The notes below the pieces were generated by a model. The model made no database searches, was not told the DNA's origin, and saw nothing but the letters and a program-made list of their open reading frames with translations. Below, in pieces: positions 11,093-22,319 of a DNA stretch of 64,000 nucleotides; the first letter of the stretch is position 1; each line of letters starts with the position of its first letter. Origin of the DNA: Amia ocellicauda (taxonomy: Eukaryota; Chordata; Actinopteri; Amiiformes; Amiidae). Position numbers and translations under genes: made by a program. Location of the stretch: the NCBI RefSeq assembly GCF_036373705.1, contig NC_089858.1, positions 38,155,137 to 38,219,136 of the forward strand, read 5' to 3'.

Positions 11093-14000
11093 TTAATGAG
11101 AATTAATGAGAATGACAGTTGGGCCATTCATGTTCTCTTGTATGTAAAAAGAGGCAGACCGAACCCCACAACCGGTCACTCTGCCCATCTTAGCTCTAGT
11201 GGGGTACTTGTCCTCAGTCTTCCTGTGTTCGGAGGAGGAGCTGTTGCTCTTGCTGCCGCTGCTCTCTCCCCCTTCATTGCTGCTAGAGATGGTGGACTGG
11301 CTGGCTGTCCTCTTGCGGCTCTGGTGGTCTGTCTTAAGAGTCTTCTGTGCTGCCGTCACTGATAGAGAGGGCTTGTTTGCCTTTGGAGGGTCAGGCTAAA
11401 TAAAATAAAAAGACGAAGCAGATTTAGTAGTGATACAAATTCTGAATCTATTTAAGACAAAATGTATTGTATTCATACACTTAACAAGTTTTATATGACG
11501 GCAACCAGTATCCACTCAGATAAACATGCATTTTATTTAAAAATCAAAAAACACTTGTTACGCCTCAAAAGTAAGATCTAGATAGCAGTAGTGGAAAGGT
11601 TTAAATCCTCTTTAACTTCAAAACATCAAAAAAACAACAATAAAAAAGTGTTTTTCCTTCGGTCACTCATCACTGTGAGTTGGAACTAAATGTTTTCTAT
11701 GACAACTGTCTGTTACCTGTTTGCCACCGCTGTCTTCACTGCAGCTGAATTTAAGGTAATCTTCCAACATGCTGTATGACAAAGGTGGCGGGGCAATTCA
11801 TTATAAGAACAAAACAACTGAAAAAATATGTAGCATCAAATCTCCTCACTGGGCTAAGTTTATTGATGAATGTAAACTCCAAAAGCAGCAGAAACATTTT
11901 GATAGGGAGGTATGTGGTGGATTACTCTTAAAGCATTGGCAGAAAAACAAACGCATATATACATGTAGTTTTGATGGGTGTATTGGTTGGGAGGGTACAC
12001 ACTGTCCTTGGTGGGACCTGGGAGAGCCTAATCTATCACACACATTAAATTGATGTTGGTGTAAAGTGAGACAGATAAATGGATTAGAGATTGCTTGCTT
12101 GATTGGCCAATTTCTGAGCAGATATCTCACCTTTTCTTTTAGGGGTCTTTTGTCATTTATGCAAGCAAGCAAGCTTGACTGGTAAAACCTGTCTGTGAAT
12201 GAAAGCTGTACCCACAGCTATTGTCTTTTTGCAAATCTGGTCCCCAACCCATTATGCTATGTTATGTTAATGCAGAGTTCATTGTGCCTTTAGGAAAGAT
12301 ATTTTTTTCTTCAAAGTGTAAAAAGACAAATCGCTGCTTAAATATTTCAGACCGTATTCAGGAAACTTAGGAAAGTGAAACATGAAAATAACAATTTTAC
12401 AGTAAGAGTGACAGAAAACAAAAAACATATAAAGCACACCTACATTTTGGGTAGATGACTGGCCGAAGATGCTTTTGAACCATATTTCTCTGCAACATGT
12501 GAGTGTGGTGTATCCTGAGAATGAAAGCAAAAGAGTTTTTAATTAAAAAAAAGTTTTAAACCAGTTAAATCTCCTGCAGAGTGCATTGACTGTTCTGAGG
12601 GATCATTAGGCTTAATACCTCAAAATACACAACATATAAAACAGATGTGTTTAACAGGCCTCAACTTAATGTTTCAAAATTGAAAAAAAGAAAAGAAAAT
12701 GTGGGGCCTTTAAAAACAAACTAAAAGAATGTAGAATTTAGAGTGGGTGTTAAAGTTAAACGAAAATTGTCACCTTAAAGGTTATTAACTTAAAAGTTAA
12801 TTAAGACACTTTCAGCACCCCAATGTATTTCACAAGAAAGAACCTTTTTCTCTGACCTTGGCTGGGAATGGAAACTTCAAAAACGCAGTTTTACATGGAG
12901 ACCGAATGGGTGTCAAAAGAGGAGGCCATGACTGAGCCATTTCCTAGAGAAGGAAGGACACACGAGCACAAGATAGTGAAGAGATGTTTTTAAATGTAAT
13001 GCTATGGTGTTGATAGGCTTCCACATAGTTTAAAGTTTGTCAAATTTAAGTCATTAAGGTTAAGGCTTGTACTGCCACATTATTTACCCCAGTATGCAGA
13101 CAGAATGGTTACCTTTATAGTAAAAAATGTGCTAATTCAAGGTTCACAATTAAGAGATACTGAGTGCAAGAAACTGGCTCACAAAGTTGACAAAAGTATA
13201 AATAATATTATCTAGAATTGTATACAATTTTGTGTTTGTGTGTGTGTGTATATATATATATATATACACACACACACATTAACATAACATATATATATAT
13301 AAGGTTCCACGTTATTCTGAAATTTGTCTTACCTTTAAGATTTCATGCACACAATTGGCATCTCCAGACATGGATACCTGCGAAAACAAAAACATGACTT
13401 ATTAAAATGATTAATCTAGAGCTGGGCCTAATTTTAAATACTGACTGCTGACTAAAACCTAGCAACATGAATTCCAATGATTTTGTTAGTTGGAGATGCA
13501 GTTCACAAGTTATGTAAAGACATATTTAAACCCAACATGCACCAACAGCTGGTCTCCTGTGATGTGATCCAAGCCCAGACCAATGTTTCTGTAGCCACTG
13601 TCTTGTTTCACAGGTTTAGGGGGAAATCACAAGAGGATGAGTAGAACTCCTTATTTATGATTTATGATTTTAACAAAATAAGGTACGATTTACACTGATA
13701 ATGTGATACCCAATGGAAAAACAAAAGACATGCTTCAGAAAAAACCCTGACCTCCAGAGGCTGGGATGGGATCTTAAGCTTGGAGAGAGACACTTTGCTG
13801 CTGGACTTCATGTCTCCAACACTGCTGCTGTGCGCCTTAGTGCAGTGTTTTTTGGACAATGTCTTGGGTTTAAGAGATTTCTGGACATCCACAGGGCAGA
13901 CATAGGCTGTGGGCTTCTGCATCAGGGAGCCGAGCTTGGGCAACAGCGACGGGGGGACAGCCTGGACGGAGTGCTGCTCGTTGGGTGCGAATGACTGGAC

Positions 14001-14809
14001 GTGGGAGGGAGAGTCCCATTTGGCTTTGAGGTCGTGGGGGGACTTGGACCGTTGGCACTGCTGCTCCCCAAGACATGACTGAGTGGATTTCTCCACCGGG
14101 GTCGTGGTCACAGTGGGTGTAGGGATCACAATGGGCTTCTCAAGAGTTTTGTCTCCAATTGGGTCCTTCACTCCATCGTAATCACCAAGCAGGCTCTGGA
14201 TGCGGCTTGCTAGTTTATCTCCTTTCCTGCACTGCAAGAAAAGTACTACCGTTAACACAAGAGACAGGGTACAACAGGTCCATTGTCTCCCTTTTCATCA
14301 GTGTAACTACAGCAACCAGCTGGGTACATTTGGCGTTTGAAAAGTAATGGAAATAACTTGTTACAATGGCTGGATTTTGTATTGATTGTGTATCTATTGT
14401 ATTGATTATTTCTCCCCCTTTGCATTAGTACTCAGATTTAAATCGGCAGGAACACACTCAAAAAGTAAAACGGCGATCAAGTGAATTCAGGAAGACTTAT
14501 CCTTGGAAGGAGTCTCATTATTCCAGTTAACTACAAATATGAAATGCTACAGAAGTCTCTTCGGTGTACCTGCAAACTCGTTTAACACTTTAAAGCAGTG
14601 GCACCAGGTCAACCGTTGGTTAAATCAACCACAGAGATGAATATGACAATGTGAGAAGTAAAACTGAACTGAAAAAATAAAAAGCAAATTAAATAAAACA
14701 AACTTACAACTTTGTAAGGTGCTGGAAAGGTCTCTGCAGCCCGTTGGATTTGCTGATTTCTCCTCTCCATTTTCTTCAAAAGCAGCGCATTCCAGTCCTC
14801 ACGGCTCAT
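11093..14809 (-). CDS. AFF4-like truncated protein, seven exons
   Basis: Member of the AF4/FMR2 family, the scaffold of the super elongation complex. Minus-strand exons, all with GT/AG ends and matching phases: 14,708-14,809; 13,752-14,231; 13,333-13,377; 12,857-12,943; 12,444-12,514; 11,717-11,771; 11,093-11,395. They give about 380 codons. AFF4 hallmarks in order: SREDWNAL / ERRNQQIQ start; PYKV and DKLASRIQSLLGDYDGVKD (P-TEFb-binding segment); RSKSPHD, WDSPSHV; QKPTAYV; LSKLKIPSQPL; CVHEILK; SWPPPL ... CKT ... FPFPAK (ELL-binding region); MLEDYLKFSCSED; and a basic Ser-rich end (SRKRTASQS). Human AFF4 is about 1,160 aa. Here the NKWQLDNW region, the AF9-binding block and the C-terminal homology domain are not found. 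The ELL-binding exon ends at a weak donor (GTCAGA). A functional short paralog or an early-stage pseudogene; true AFF4 should exist elsewhere. Confidence 0.75.
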
Positions 14810-15000
14810 GGCGCTTGGCGCTGCTGGAGATCAACTAACGCAGACCCGCAGATCTGCGCATTAAATACAACCGCCGCACCCGCAAAAAGAGCGGCGCTGC
14901 GGCATCCAGTCACCTCAGCGGGCGTTTCTGCGCCAGCGATTCGTCTCCGACTCTTGGATTTGCATATTCACTTCCACATGCGCCCCGACTGTCTCCTACA
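14810..15000 (-). promoter_or_regulatory. CpG-rich upstream region of the AFF4-like gene
   Basis: Directly upstream of the ATG at 14,809. GC- and CpG-rich. On the minus strand it holds an octamer ATGCAAAT (plus ATTTGCAT near 14,957) and a TATTTAA box about 55-60 bases before the ATG. These suggest a proximal promoter; no transcription evidence is available. Confidence 0.4.
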
Positions 15001-15074
15001 ATCCAAAACAGCCCCTTTATTAAATCATACAGTTACCTCGGCAGTTTTAATTTTAATTTCACCCCGTTTCATTC

Positions 15075-15355
15075 TCACTGCCTTTTAACCTTTTATTAAT
15101 GATTGATTGTTTTGATTGTCTTGATTTTAAATGCACTTGTTTTGTTTTTTGGTTGCTTTTGTTCTGTTATTTTGTCAAACGTGTTTTGTTTAATTGTGTT
15201 TCATTGGGTAGTTTTGCCCTTTATCACAATTTTATTGTTTGATTGATTTATTGCACGTTTATTTGAGTTCTTGTATCTTTTGTTCGAATTAAATCACATT
15301 AAGATTTTAAAAGTTTTAGGTGATTTTAGAATTGTTTTTTAAAACCTTTTAATGA
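15075..15355 (+). mobile_element. 3' tail fragment of the Tx1-like LINE family
   Basis: T-rich sequence that parallels the 3' UTR of the LINE at 36,400-36,790, including the shared end AAATCAC..AAGATTTTAAAA followed by GTGATTTTA. The coding part is absent, as in a 5'-truncated LINE insertion. Confidence 0.6.
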
Positions 15356-15884
15356 TCAGGACTGCACTGAATATGACCATTTCATCAGTGAAGGCTCAGA
15401 CTTTCCGCAGTGACAAGGAAAGCGCTTTACATTATCTAATGTTGCAGAGAAATGCTACTCATATATGAGCCAGCATGGAAACTCATGTGCAGGACACCAG
15501 CTGAATATCTGTTTGTTTGTGGGCAGTCACTCAATGTAAAGTTTTTCCTGGTGTGTGGCATTTGTTTTAATTTGTAGCCTCCTGGTGTATTAACGTTTTA
15601 GTAATGCAGGACATACTGCGCAATTGTGTAACTGTGGGTATTGCCCGATGACCTTAAAAATATCAATAATAATTTTAAAAAAAAATGCATGTGGGGGAGA
15701 AGAAGTGTTTGAAATACATGTTTTACTTTTTGAAGTGCTGGGATAAAAATAAGGTCTGTGACATACAGACTTAGAAACACAAGGTTAATAAAACAATGCA
15801 AGAACTAAACATGAAAAATGTCTTAATTAACTAGTTTTGATCTAAGACAAAATACAAAACCTTTTCTCTTTGTCACGTTTTGTA

Positions 15885-15910
15885 TGTGTATGTATATGTA
15901 TGCATGTATG

Positions 15911-15977
<67 letters not shown>
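15885..15977. repeat. (TA)n microsatellite
   Basis: About 60 bases of pure TA after a (TATG)n lead-in. Minus-strand ORFs rich in Ile-Tyr here are artefacts of the repeat. Confidence 0.95.
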
Positions 15978-15980
<3 letters not shown>

Positions 15981-16079
15981 TTAAAAGCAAACGGCACGAG
16001 TGGAAATCAAATAACTTAGCAGACATACAATTATAAAACAATCAGTTATAAAAAAAAAATAGCATAAAACTAAAATATA

Positions 16080-17165
16080 CCATCTTGAAATGGCTGTCAG
16101 TCCTGCAGTGTTTATTCGTGTGCCCAGAGGATGAGGGCATGTCCAGTCTGTCGCCAGCTCTGTAAGTACAAAACTATTAGCATGATGATCAAACCGCGGA
16201 CTGATCAAGGCATTGATGCAAAGATAACGTGATCAAGACTGAATTCAAGTTAGAAACTTGCTGATCCGATCAGAGGACAGGCAGAGAGCTAGGCAGCTGC
16301 GAGTCTTCAATTGTCTATATCTGATAATACAATTATCAGTGATAATAATAATAATATATGAATGCATGATCATTCCTTCACAATCACCGACTTGATTGCA
16401 GCCCAGATTGTCTTCTTTATTGTATTGAATATATCCTATGCATGGTCCGGCGGTTGAAGACAGTATTTATAACTTATTCAATTTGACGAGTTTACATCTG
16501 AAACGACGCATTTTATTAAAATGTGTAGTAACATATAAGAAATGATATGCCGGAAAAATTCACATATGCAGAATCATTTGCAGTTTAATTTGGAAAAGAC
16601 GCACAAAAATGCGGGTATTGTTTTAATACTTACATCTACAAAGTTAAAAAAAAAAGAAAGAAATATAGACAGAATACAAATATTAAACCCATTCATAAAA
16701 ACGAATTCAAATGGGAAATAAGAGCATGAGGCAGCCGAGCACAAGACAAATAGGTCAGTGAAAACAAATAATATATATGTGCTGCCAAGAAATAAAAAAT
16801 AAAACAATAATGTGTATCCACCTTGTAGGGGTCTTAGGTAAGACTTAATATCACCCAGAGCCTTGGTGTTTTGCAGGCCATTTACAGCAGATAAAGACCT
16901 ACAGTGTCTGACGTGCTGCACGCTTGTTCAACACTGTATTGAGGACGCGCTCGCTCGGGCAGCTGGCGGCCATTACTGCGGCTCCGTCGCTGGCTTCACT
17001 AGCTAGTTGACAGTGCGCATGCGTTGTGCCCAAACGAGCGTTTCCACACGCAGCTTCCCAGCCAGTTTATAAGCATGCGCACCTATAACGTTTTTCACTG
17101 GGAGACGCACCGAGCGCATGCGCAACTCAAGCTGAACCCAAGCCAGCTTTACGTAGGGCTGCAAT
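16080..17165 (-). promoter_or_regulatory. CpG-island-like promoter with a possible spliced transcript
   Basis: 16,925-17,165 is CpG-rich with NRF1-type palindromes (TGCGCATGCG at 17,014; GCGCATGCGC at 17,114) and a GGCGGCCAT YY1-like site. Downstream on the minus strand a short ORF starts at 16,921 and ends at an AAG/GTGGAT donor near 16,825. A good acceptor (TTGTACTTACAG) sits near 16,160, with AATAAA inside the next block. This could be a noncoding RNA or an upstream 5' exon of the AFF4-like gene. Confidence 0.4.
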
Positions 17166-17529
17166 CGCAAAATTAAAGGAGGTCCTTGTTCTTGGAAGAG
17201 AAAATAAAGGGGGCAGAGAAATAAAGTGAGAATAAGATCAAGTGATTACGATAATACAAATTAAATTAATTGTATGTATTGTGAGTTCAATGTTTGAATT
17301 GCTTCTGAACAAACACAGTTTAGCTAGCTTACTATGACCACTCGCCACTGCAAATACCAAAATATTATATTTCCACATGACTCATAGGCTTCAGCCGCGG
17401 AACTAACTAGCACAGAGGGTCCCCTGTATAAAGTCTACACTGCGGTCCCCCGGGCAGTCCGCTGCAGAGATACACCGATCAGCCATAACATTATGACCAC
17501 TGACAGGTGAAGTGAGTAACACTGATCAT

Positions 17530-19294
17530 TAGCGATGGCTCGATACCACTTTTTCTTTTCCGATCCGATACTATTTGCCGATACCAATACCGATCTGATA
17601 TTTTTGTTTATTACTAAGCTGTTAATATGCTGTATGTATGGATGCAATGTGAAACACATTCTCTATTTCCTTAAATGAAAAAATACAAAGCCCACAATAA
17701 CACGACTTATGCAATAATGCTGCTTCCTTTTATTTAGTGAAACTCTTTTAAATGACAAAATATATATTTAAGCAGCATTTAAACATTCAAGATGAATACT
17801 GAAATATCACTGAAAGTAACTGCAAAATTCAAATCTCAACATTTAGTTAACACAATATATATTCTAGTGTCATACACTGGATTAAAAGATGACAATATAA
17901 ATAACTCAAACCTCAATATAAGCATTTCCATTAAAAAAATAACTTTTCAATGTAGAATGTAACTCAACTTAACATTAATGTAAATAGCATCTCCAGTGTT
18001 AGTCCTAAGTCATACATTTAAGTTTTCACTTAAAGATCTTCAATTTGTTTTAATTCATTTTTCATTCAATAGCCTAATAGTTTAGCAATATGAGCTGCAC
18101 CGAAAATGCCTTAACATTAGCGTCCTTGTGGCAATGTTTTCTGGTCATAATAGCGAAATACAAAATGTATTAGACTATCTATGTAACTAATGTATACAAT
18201 CTACTTAACTGAACGATTTACTTTTCCACGTTTCCAAACACACTGAACACACAGACACCGCTGCGCTCGAGTCCAGTCAATACAGAATAAATAGCAATAG
18301 CTGCTGTGTCTATATAGCTTAATAATAAGAATGTGTTGCTCCTCTTCCCTTTTCTGTCATTGCTAGTTTCACACAAGGGTGATTGGCTTTTAAGTGGGTT
18401 AACATACCAACTGCAGATTTATTGTAGTTTAATTGCACTGCACATATTACACACTTAACAATGTCTGTGTGAGGAAGACATTGGTCGCGTTCTTGTAGCG
18501 CAGATTTCCGCAGACATGCGCAGATCTGCAGAATTCCACCGATTGTGCTTGTATGGAATTTGTCAATGCAACTATTATAATCCTAGAACACTTTGATCCA
18601 CGTCATTAAAAAGTCAATCATTAAGACTATGAAAAGTCATTAAAAGTCATTCGTTTTCCACATCCTTCACCTGCAGGACCCTTGCTCTAATGTGACTGTT
18701 ATGGCCTCTATGTGACCGAGGTTTCTGAGGTCGCTATTATTGAACAGGATTATTTTATTCCAGCGCCGCCGTGCGGCTCCAGCGCAGTGCAGCTCTGTGG
18801 AGAACACGCGTGCGCAGTTCGCACTGCGGTGCTGGAATAAAATAATCCTGTTCAATAATAGCGACAGTTCACTTTTTATGACTACAAACCGATGGTTCTT
18901 TCGGAAAAATAAGTGTGATGGGTCCAATCGAACGTGCATAAAATGTTATTTTTAATGATTTTCGTGACTTTTCTGATTTCCCCCTTTGACTCTCAGGAAA
19001 GCAGCTCCAGAGTTAGGACCCCAGTGACGTCACGGTATATTTCTCAATCTGATTTCTGGTGCATAGAATGAGCTGGACATGAAAAACTCACTGCACAGAA
19101 TATGTTTCTACTGATGGAATAACCTTAGAAAATATGGATTTTCGGTGGAGTTGCCCTTTAAGGCGAAGTTTCATGCTAGATTTGTCGTTGGATCGTATCG
19201 GATTACAACATCTATTATTTCTGATATCCGATCCAGTGTTTTTGGCCTGTATCGGACCGATACCGATACAGATTATCGGATCAGTGCATCTCTA
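17530..19294. mobile_element. Non-autonomous hAT-like element nested in Tc1
   Basis: Ends read TAGCGATGGCTCGAT on the left and, inverted, TAGAGATGCACTGAT on the right, both followed by repeated CCGATA/TATCGG units. Flanks CTGATCAT (17,522-17,529) and TTGATAAT (19,295-19,302) match at 6 of 8 positions, consistent with an old 8-bp target duplication. No transposase ORF. Contains the palindrome at 18,733-18,866. Confidence 0.55.
18733..18866. repeat. Long near-perfect inverted repeat
   Basis: Arms of about 35 bases match perfectly in inverted orientation: the left begins GTCGCTATTATTGAACAGG and the right is its inverse ending CAATAATAGCGAC. The GC- and CpG-rich centre continues the symmetry imperfectly. 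It yields mirrored ORFs on both strands, which are not genes. Confidence 0.9.
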
Positions 19295-20634
19295 TTGATA
19301 ATCTCGTTATCATGGCACCTGTCAGTGGGTGGGGTATATTAGGCAGCAAGTGAACATTTTGTCCTCAAAGTTGATGTATTAGTAGCAGGAAAAATGGGCA
19401 GCGTAAGGATCTGAGTGACTTTGACAAGGGCCAAATTGTGATGGCTAGACGACTGGGTCAGAGCATCTCCAAAACTGCAGCTCTTGTGGGGTGTTCCCGG
19501 TCTGCAGTGGTCAGTACCTATCAAAAGTGGTCCAAGGAAGGAAAAGCGGTGAACCGGCGACAGGGTCATGGGCGGCCAAGGCTCATTGATGCACGTGGGG
19601 AGCGAAGGCTGGCCCGTGTGGTCCGATCCAACAGACGAACTACTGTAGCTCAAATTGCTGAAAAAGTTCATGCTGGTTCTGATAGAAAGGTGTCAGAACA
19701 CACAGTGCATCACAGTTTATTGCATATGGGGCTGCGTAGCCGCCGACTAGTCAGGGTGCCCATGCTGACCCCTGTCCACTGCCGAAAGCGCCTACAATGG
19801 GCACGTGAGTATCAGAACTGGACCATGGAGCAATGGAAGAAGGTGGCCTGGTCTTATGAATCACAAGTTCAAGGTGTTGACTTGGCCTCCAAATTCTTCA
19901 GCATCTGTGGGATGTGCTGGACAAACAAGTCCGATCCATGGAGGCCTCACCTCGCAACTTACAGGACTTGAAGGATCTGCTGCTAACGTCTTGGTGCCAG
20001 ATACCACAGCACACCTTCAGAGGTCTAGTGGAGTCCATGCCTCGACGGGTCAGGGCTGTTTTGGTGGCAAAAGGGGGACCTACATAATATTAGGCAGGTG
20101 GTCATAATGTTATGGTGATCGGTGTATTTGCTTTAATAGTTACATGTCCGTTACAATATCGGATCTGCTTTCCTCCAGGTCACTGACTGCCCGTCCTCTC
20201 TGCACTCTCAGACACATTTGGGTTGGAGCTGTAAGCACGATTTGTAACGTAGGGAACATTGATATATTGATTGCATTTGTAATGATGCTTATCGCAAGTA
20301 CTTCCTGAAGTTTAGATCCTTGATTATACAAGGCAATTATTACAGAAGTTACGTTTCTGATAATGCTGTATGATTGATTAGTTTAACCATTGAATGCATT
20401 GCGTGAAAGCTATTGTAGTTTTTTAAATGTTGTAGAGACGTAAAGAAAAATAGTGTGGGATTTTTTTTAACAGCCCTATATGCTATAGTTTGTATTAGTG
20501 TATGTGTGATCAGTTTATTGGTTGTTCCAGGTCCTATGGTGCTGTAGTGGCGTTTTTTGGAGAGTAACCATTTGTTGTTGCAATGGCTACATAAGAAACC
20601 AAGCGATCGGGCTGCCTTTATTCTTTTACACCAC

Positions 20635-21309
20635 TGACCACAAGGGGGCACTCAATTGCTATGTTACTTGTGGAGCACAGACTCTCCCTCCTTTTTAACT
20701 GTCTCCAGAATTTCCTGCCAAAAAACAATTCGATTGATGGGATAAAGCCCCACCCCTGTATTTCCCCCTATACTATGTGCCCAACTCAGCTTCCTCTGAA
20801 ATGGGAAGAAGCTGGACTGGATGCATGATTGATGGTTGCACAGTCAACAGGACCATCATGCTGTCTTTCTTACCTAGAAAGCAGGCAGGCAGGCTGTAGT
20901 CTTAAACACACCTACTAGGAAATGTACTGAGCTGGGCAGTGTCTTTGGTGCAAACTTGAGGGGAATCAACCAGGGTAAAGAAAACAAGACTCCAGCTACA
21001 CCCCTTCTGTATTCTGTATTGTTGACAGTCTCTAATGATGTGCCCAGCCTAGCTGTCCCGGAGATTGACTGGGCACAGCACTGCCGACTCAAGTCTATGG
21101 CCAGCCTGGCTCTGTCTTCCTAACTGGGAAGATGGAGGCAGGTCAGCTACTGTTCTTTAACTACAGCCACCAACCATGTGTCCAGGGGGTGATTAACAAA
21201 TCAAAGCCCCACCTCTAAGTTCTTTGGTAGGAAAATCTGGAGACACTCAAAAAGGGAGGAGCACCTGCAGTTTGCAAGAAACAATGCGATAGGGCACCCC
21301 TTGCGGTCA
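20635..21309. mobile_element. Foldback/MITE with ~100-bp terminal inverted repeats
   Basis: Left end TGACCACAAGGGGGCACTC and right end, inverted, TGACCGCAAGGGGTGCCCT. Symmetry continues inward with CTCCCTCCTTTTTAACTGTC / CTCCCTTTTTGAGTGTC, TCCAGAATTTCCTGCCAAA / TCCAGATTTTCCTACCAAA, and AAAGCCCCACC / AAAGCCCCACC. No coding sequence. No clear target duplication. Confidence 0.7.
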
Positions 21310-22319
21310 ACAATGCAAAAACATTTATCGCATCGTTTCATACCAACTGATAGATAGTTAGGAACTGCAGTAAAGTGATTTTCCAGCCAAAGAACATCAG
21401 GAGGGGTAAACAACTGCATAACACTGGAAAAATTAAAGGCCAGAAATACACAATTCGTCAAGTCTTTATTAAGCTGACCACAGATGAGAAATTGTACATT
21501 AAACTGCAATAGCACAATTTGTTTTCTGATCACATTAAATTAGAATCGGCAATTGGACGATCTGTACTACATGGAAACAACAACAACAAAAAAGATTTAA
21601 TTGAGCAACACAGACTAGCCAATAAAATAATAATAATAAAAATGGATATGAAATTAAGACAACCCTGCACTAGGATTCACAACCATAACTGCTAAAATAG
21701 GCATATTTCTAGCAAATAAGTAAAAGTAATCTAAATCAAAAAGAAAAACATTACACTTGCTTATCTCAGTGTTGACTTGGCTAACAATTATGATGTAATC
21801 AATACAATGAACCTGCCAAACACTTACACTGTCAAAACATCTCCAGGGTTTCTTAAGCAATTCAACTATCAAATTAAAATTCTATGAAACCCTTTTGAAC
21901 CCAGATTTTTTTTTTTTTAAAGTTGGGGTCAAACATGAGGCAGCAATGAATGATTTAACACGGTCTTAAAACAATATTATCCACATAAAGGTTGCTATAA
22001 TAGCAATAATGCATTATAAAATGAGCCTTTCTTACTTGTTGAAAGGTTATTTTGCTCATGGTTTTCAGCTCATGAACACAATTACACTTCTCAGTGAGTC
22101 AGTGGGATGTTTCATCCAGGAGCTCATAGATCTGGAGCTGAAGAGAAGAGAGGGGAGTGCTGAATGTGCAATCCCAAAATAACGACACCAATATTAAACT
22201 ATCCCGCATGACATGCAAATAGAATGCTTCACACTTCCATTATTCCTATTTTGCCTTCTTTGAAATGATTGAATTAACAGATATAAAAAGTATTATTTTC
22301 AGCAGATTTGACTTGATCT
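21310..22319. other. Unassigned region
   Basis: AT-rich sequence with no recognised gene or repeat end. Confidence 0.3.

Larger units (their letters stand above)
17471..20126 (+). mobile_element. Tc1-like transposon, split by a nested element
   Basis: Terminal inverted repeats TACACCGATCAGCCATAACA (left, 17,471) and its inverse at 20,126, with TA ends. The transposase begins around 19,396; an open stretch at 19,438-19,971 shows the N-terminal helix-turn-helix pair ([36 protein letters not shown]). The first catalytic Asp is lost (WSYES for WSDES) and a large deletion removes the second Asp and the Glu. The last part is frameshifted. The 5' UTR is interrupted by the hAT-like element at 17,530-19,294. 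Confidence 0.9.

Noticed and set aside
11769-12053. Plus-strand 94-codon ORF
   Set aside because: Falls in an intron of the AFF4-like gene on the other strand; no family resemblance.
13713-13994. Plus-strand ORF of 93 codons
   Set aside because: Antisense to the AFF4-like exon 13,752-14,231.
15823-16041. Ile/Tyr-rich minus ORF
   Set aside because: Translation of a (TA)n microsatellite.
18667-18955. Similar ORFs on both strands
   Set aside because: Mirror images produced by the palindrome at 18,733-18,866.
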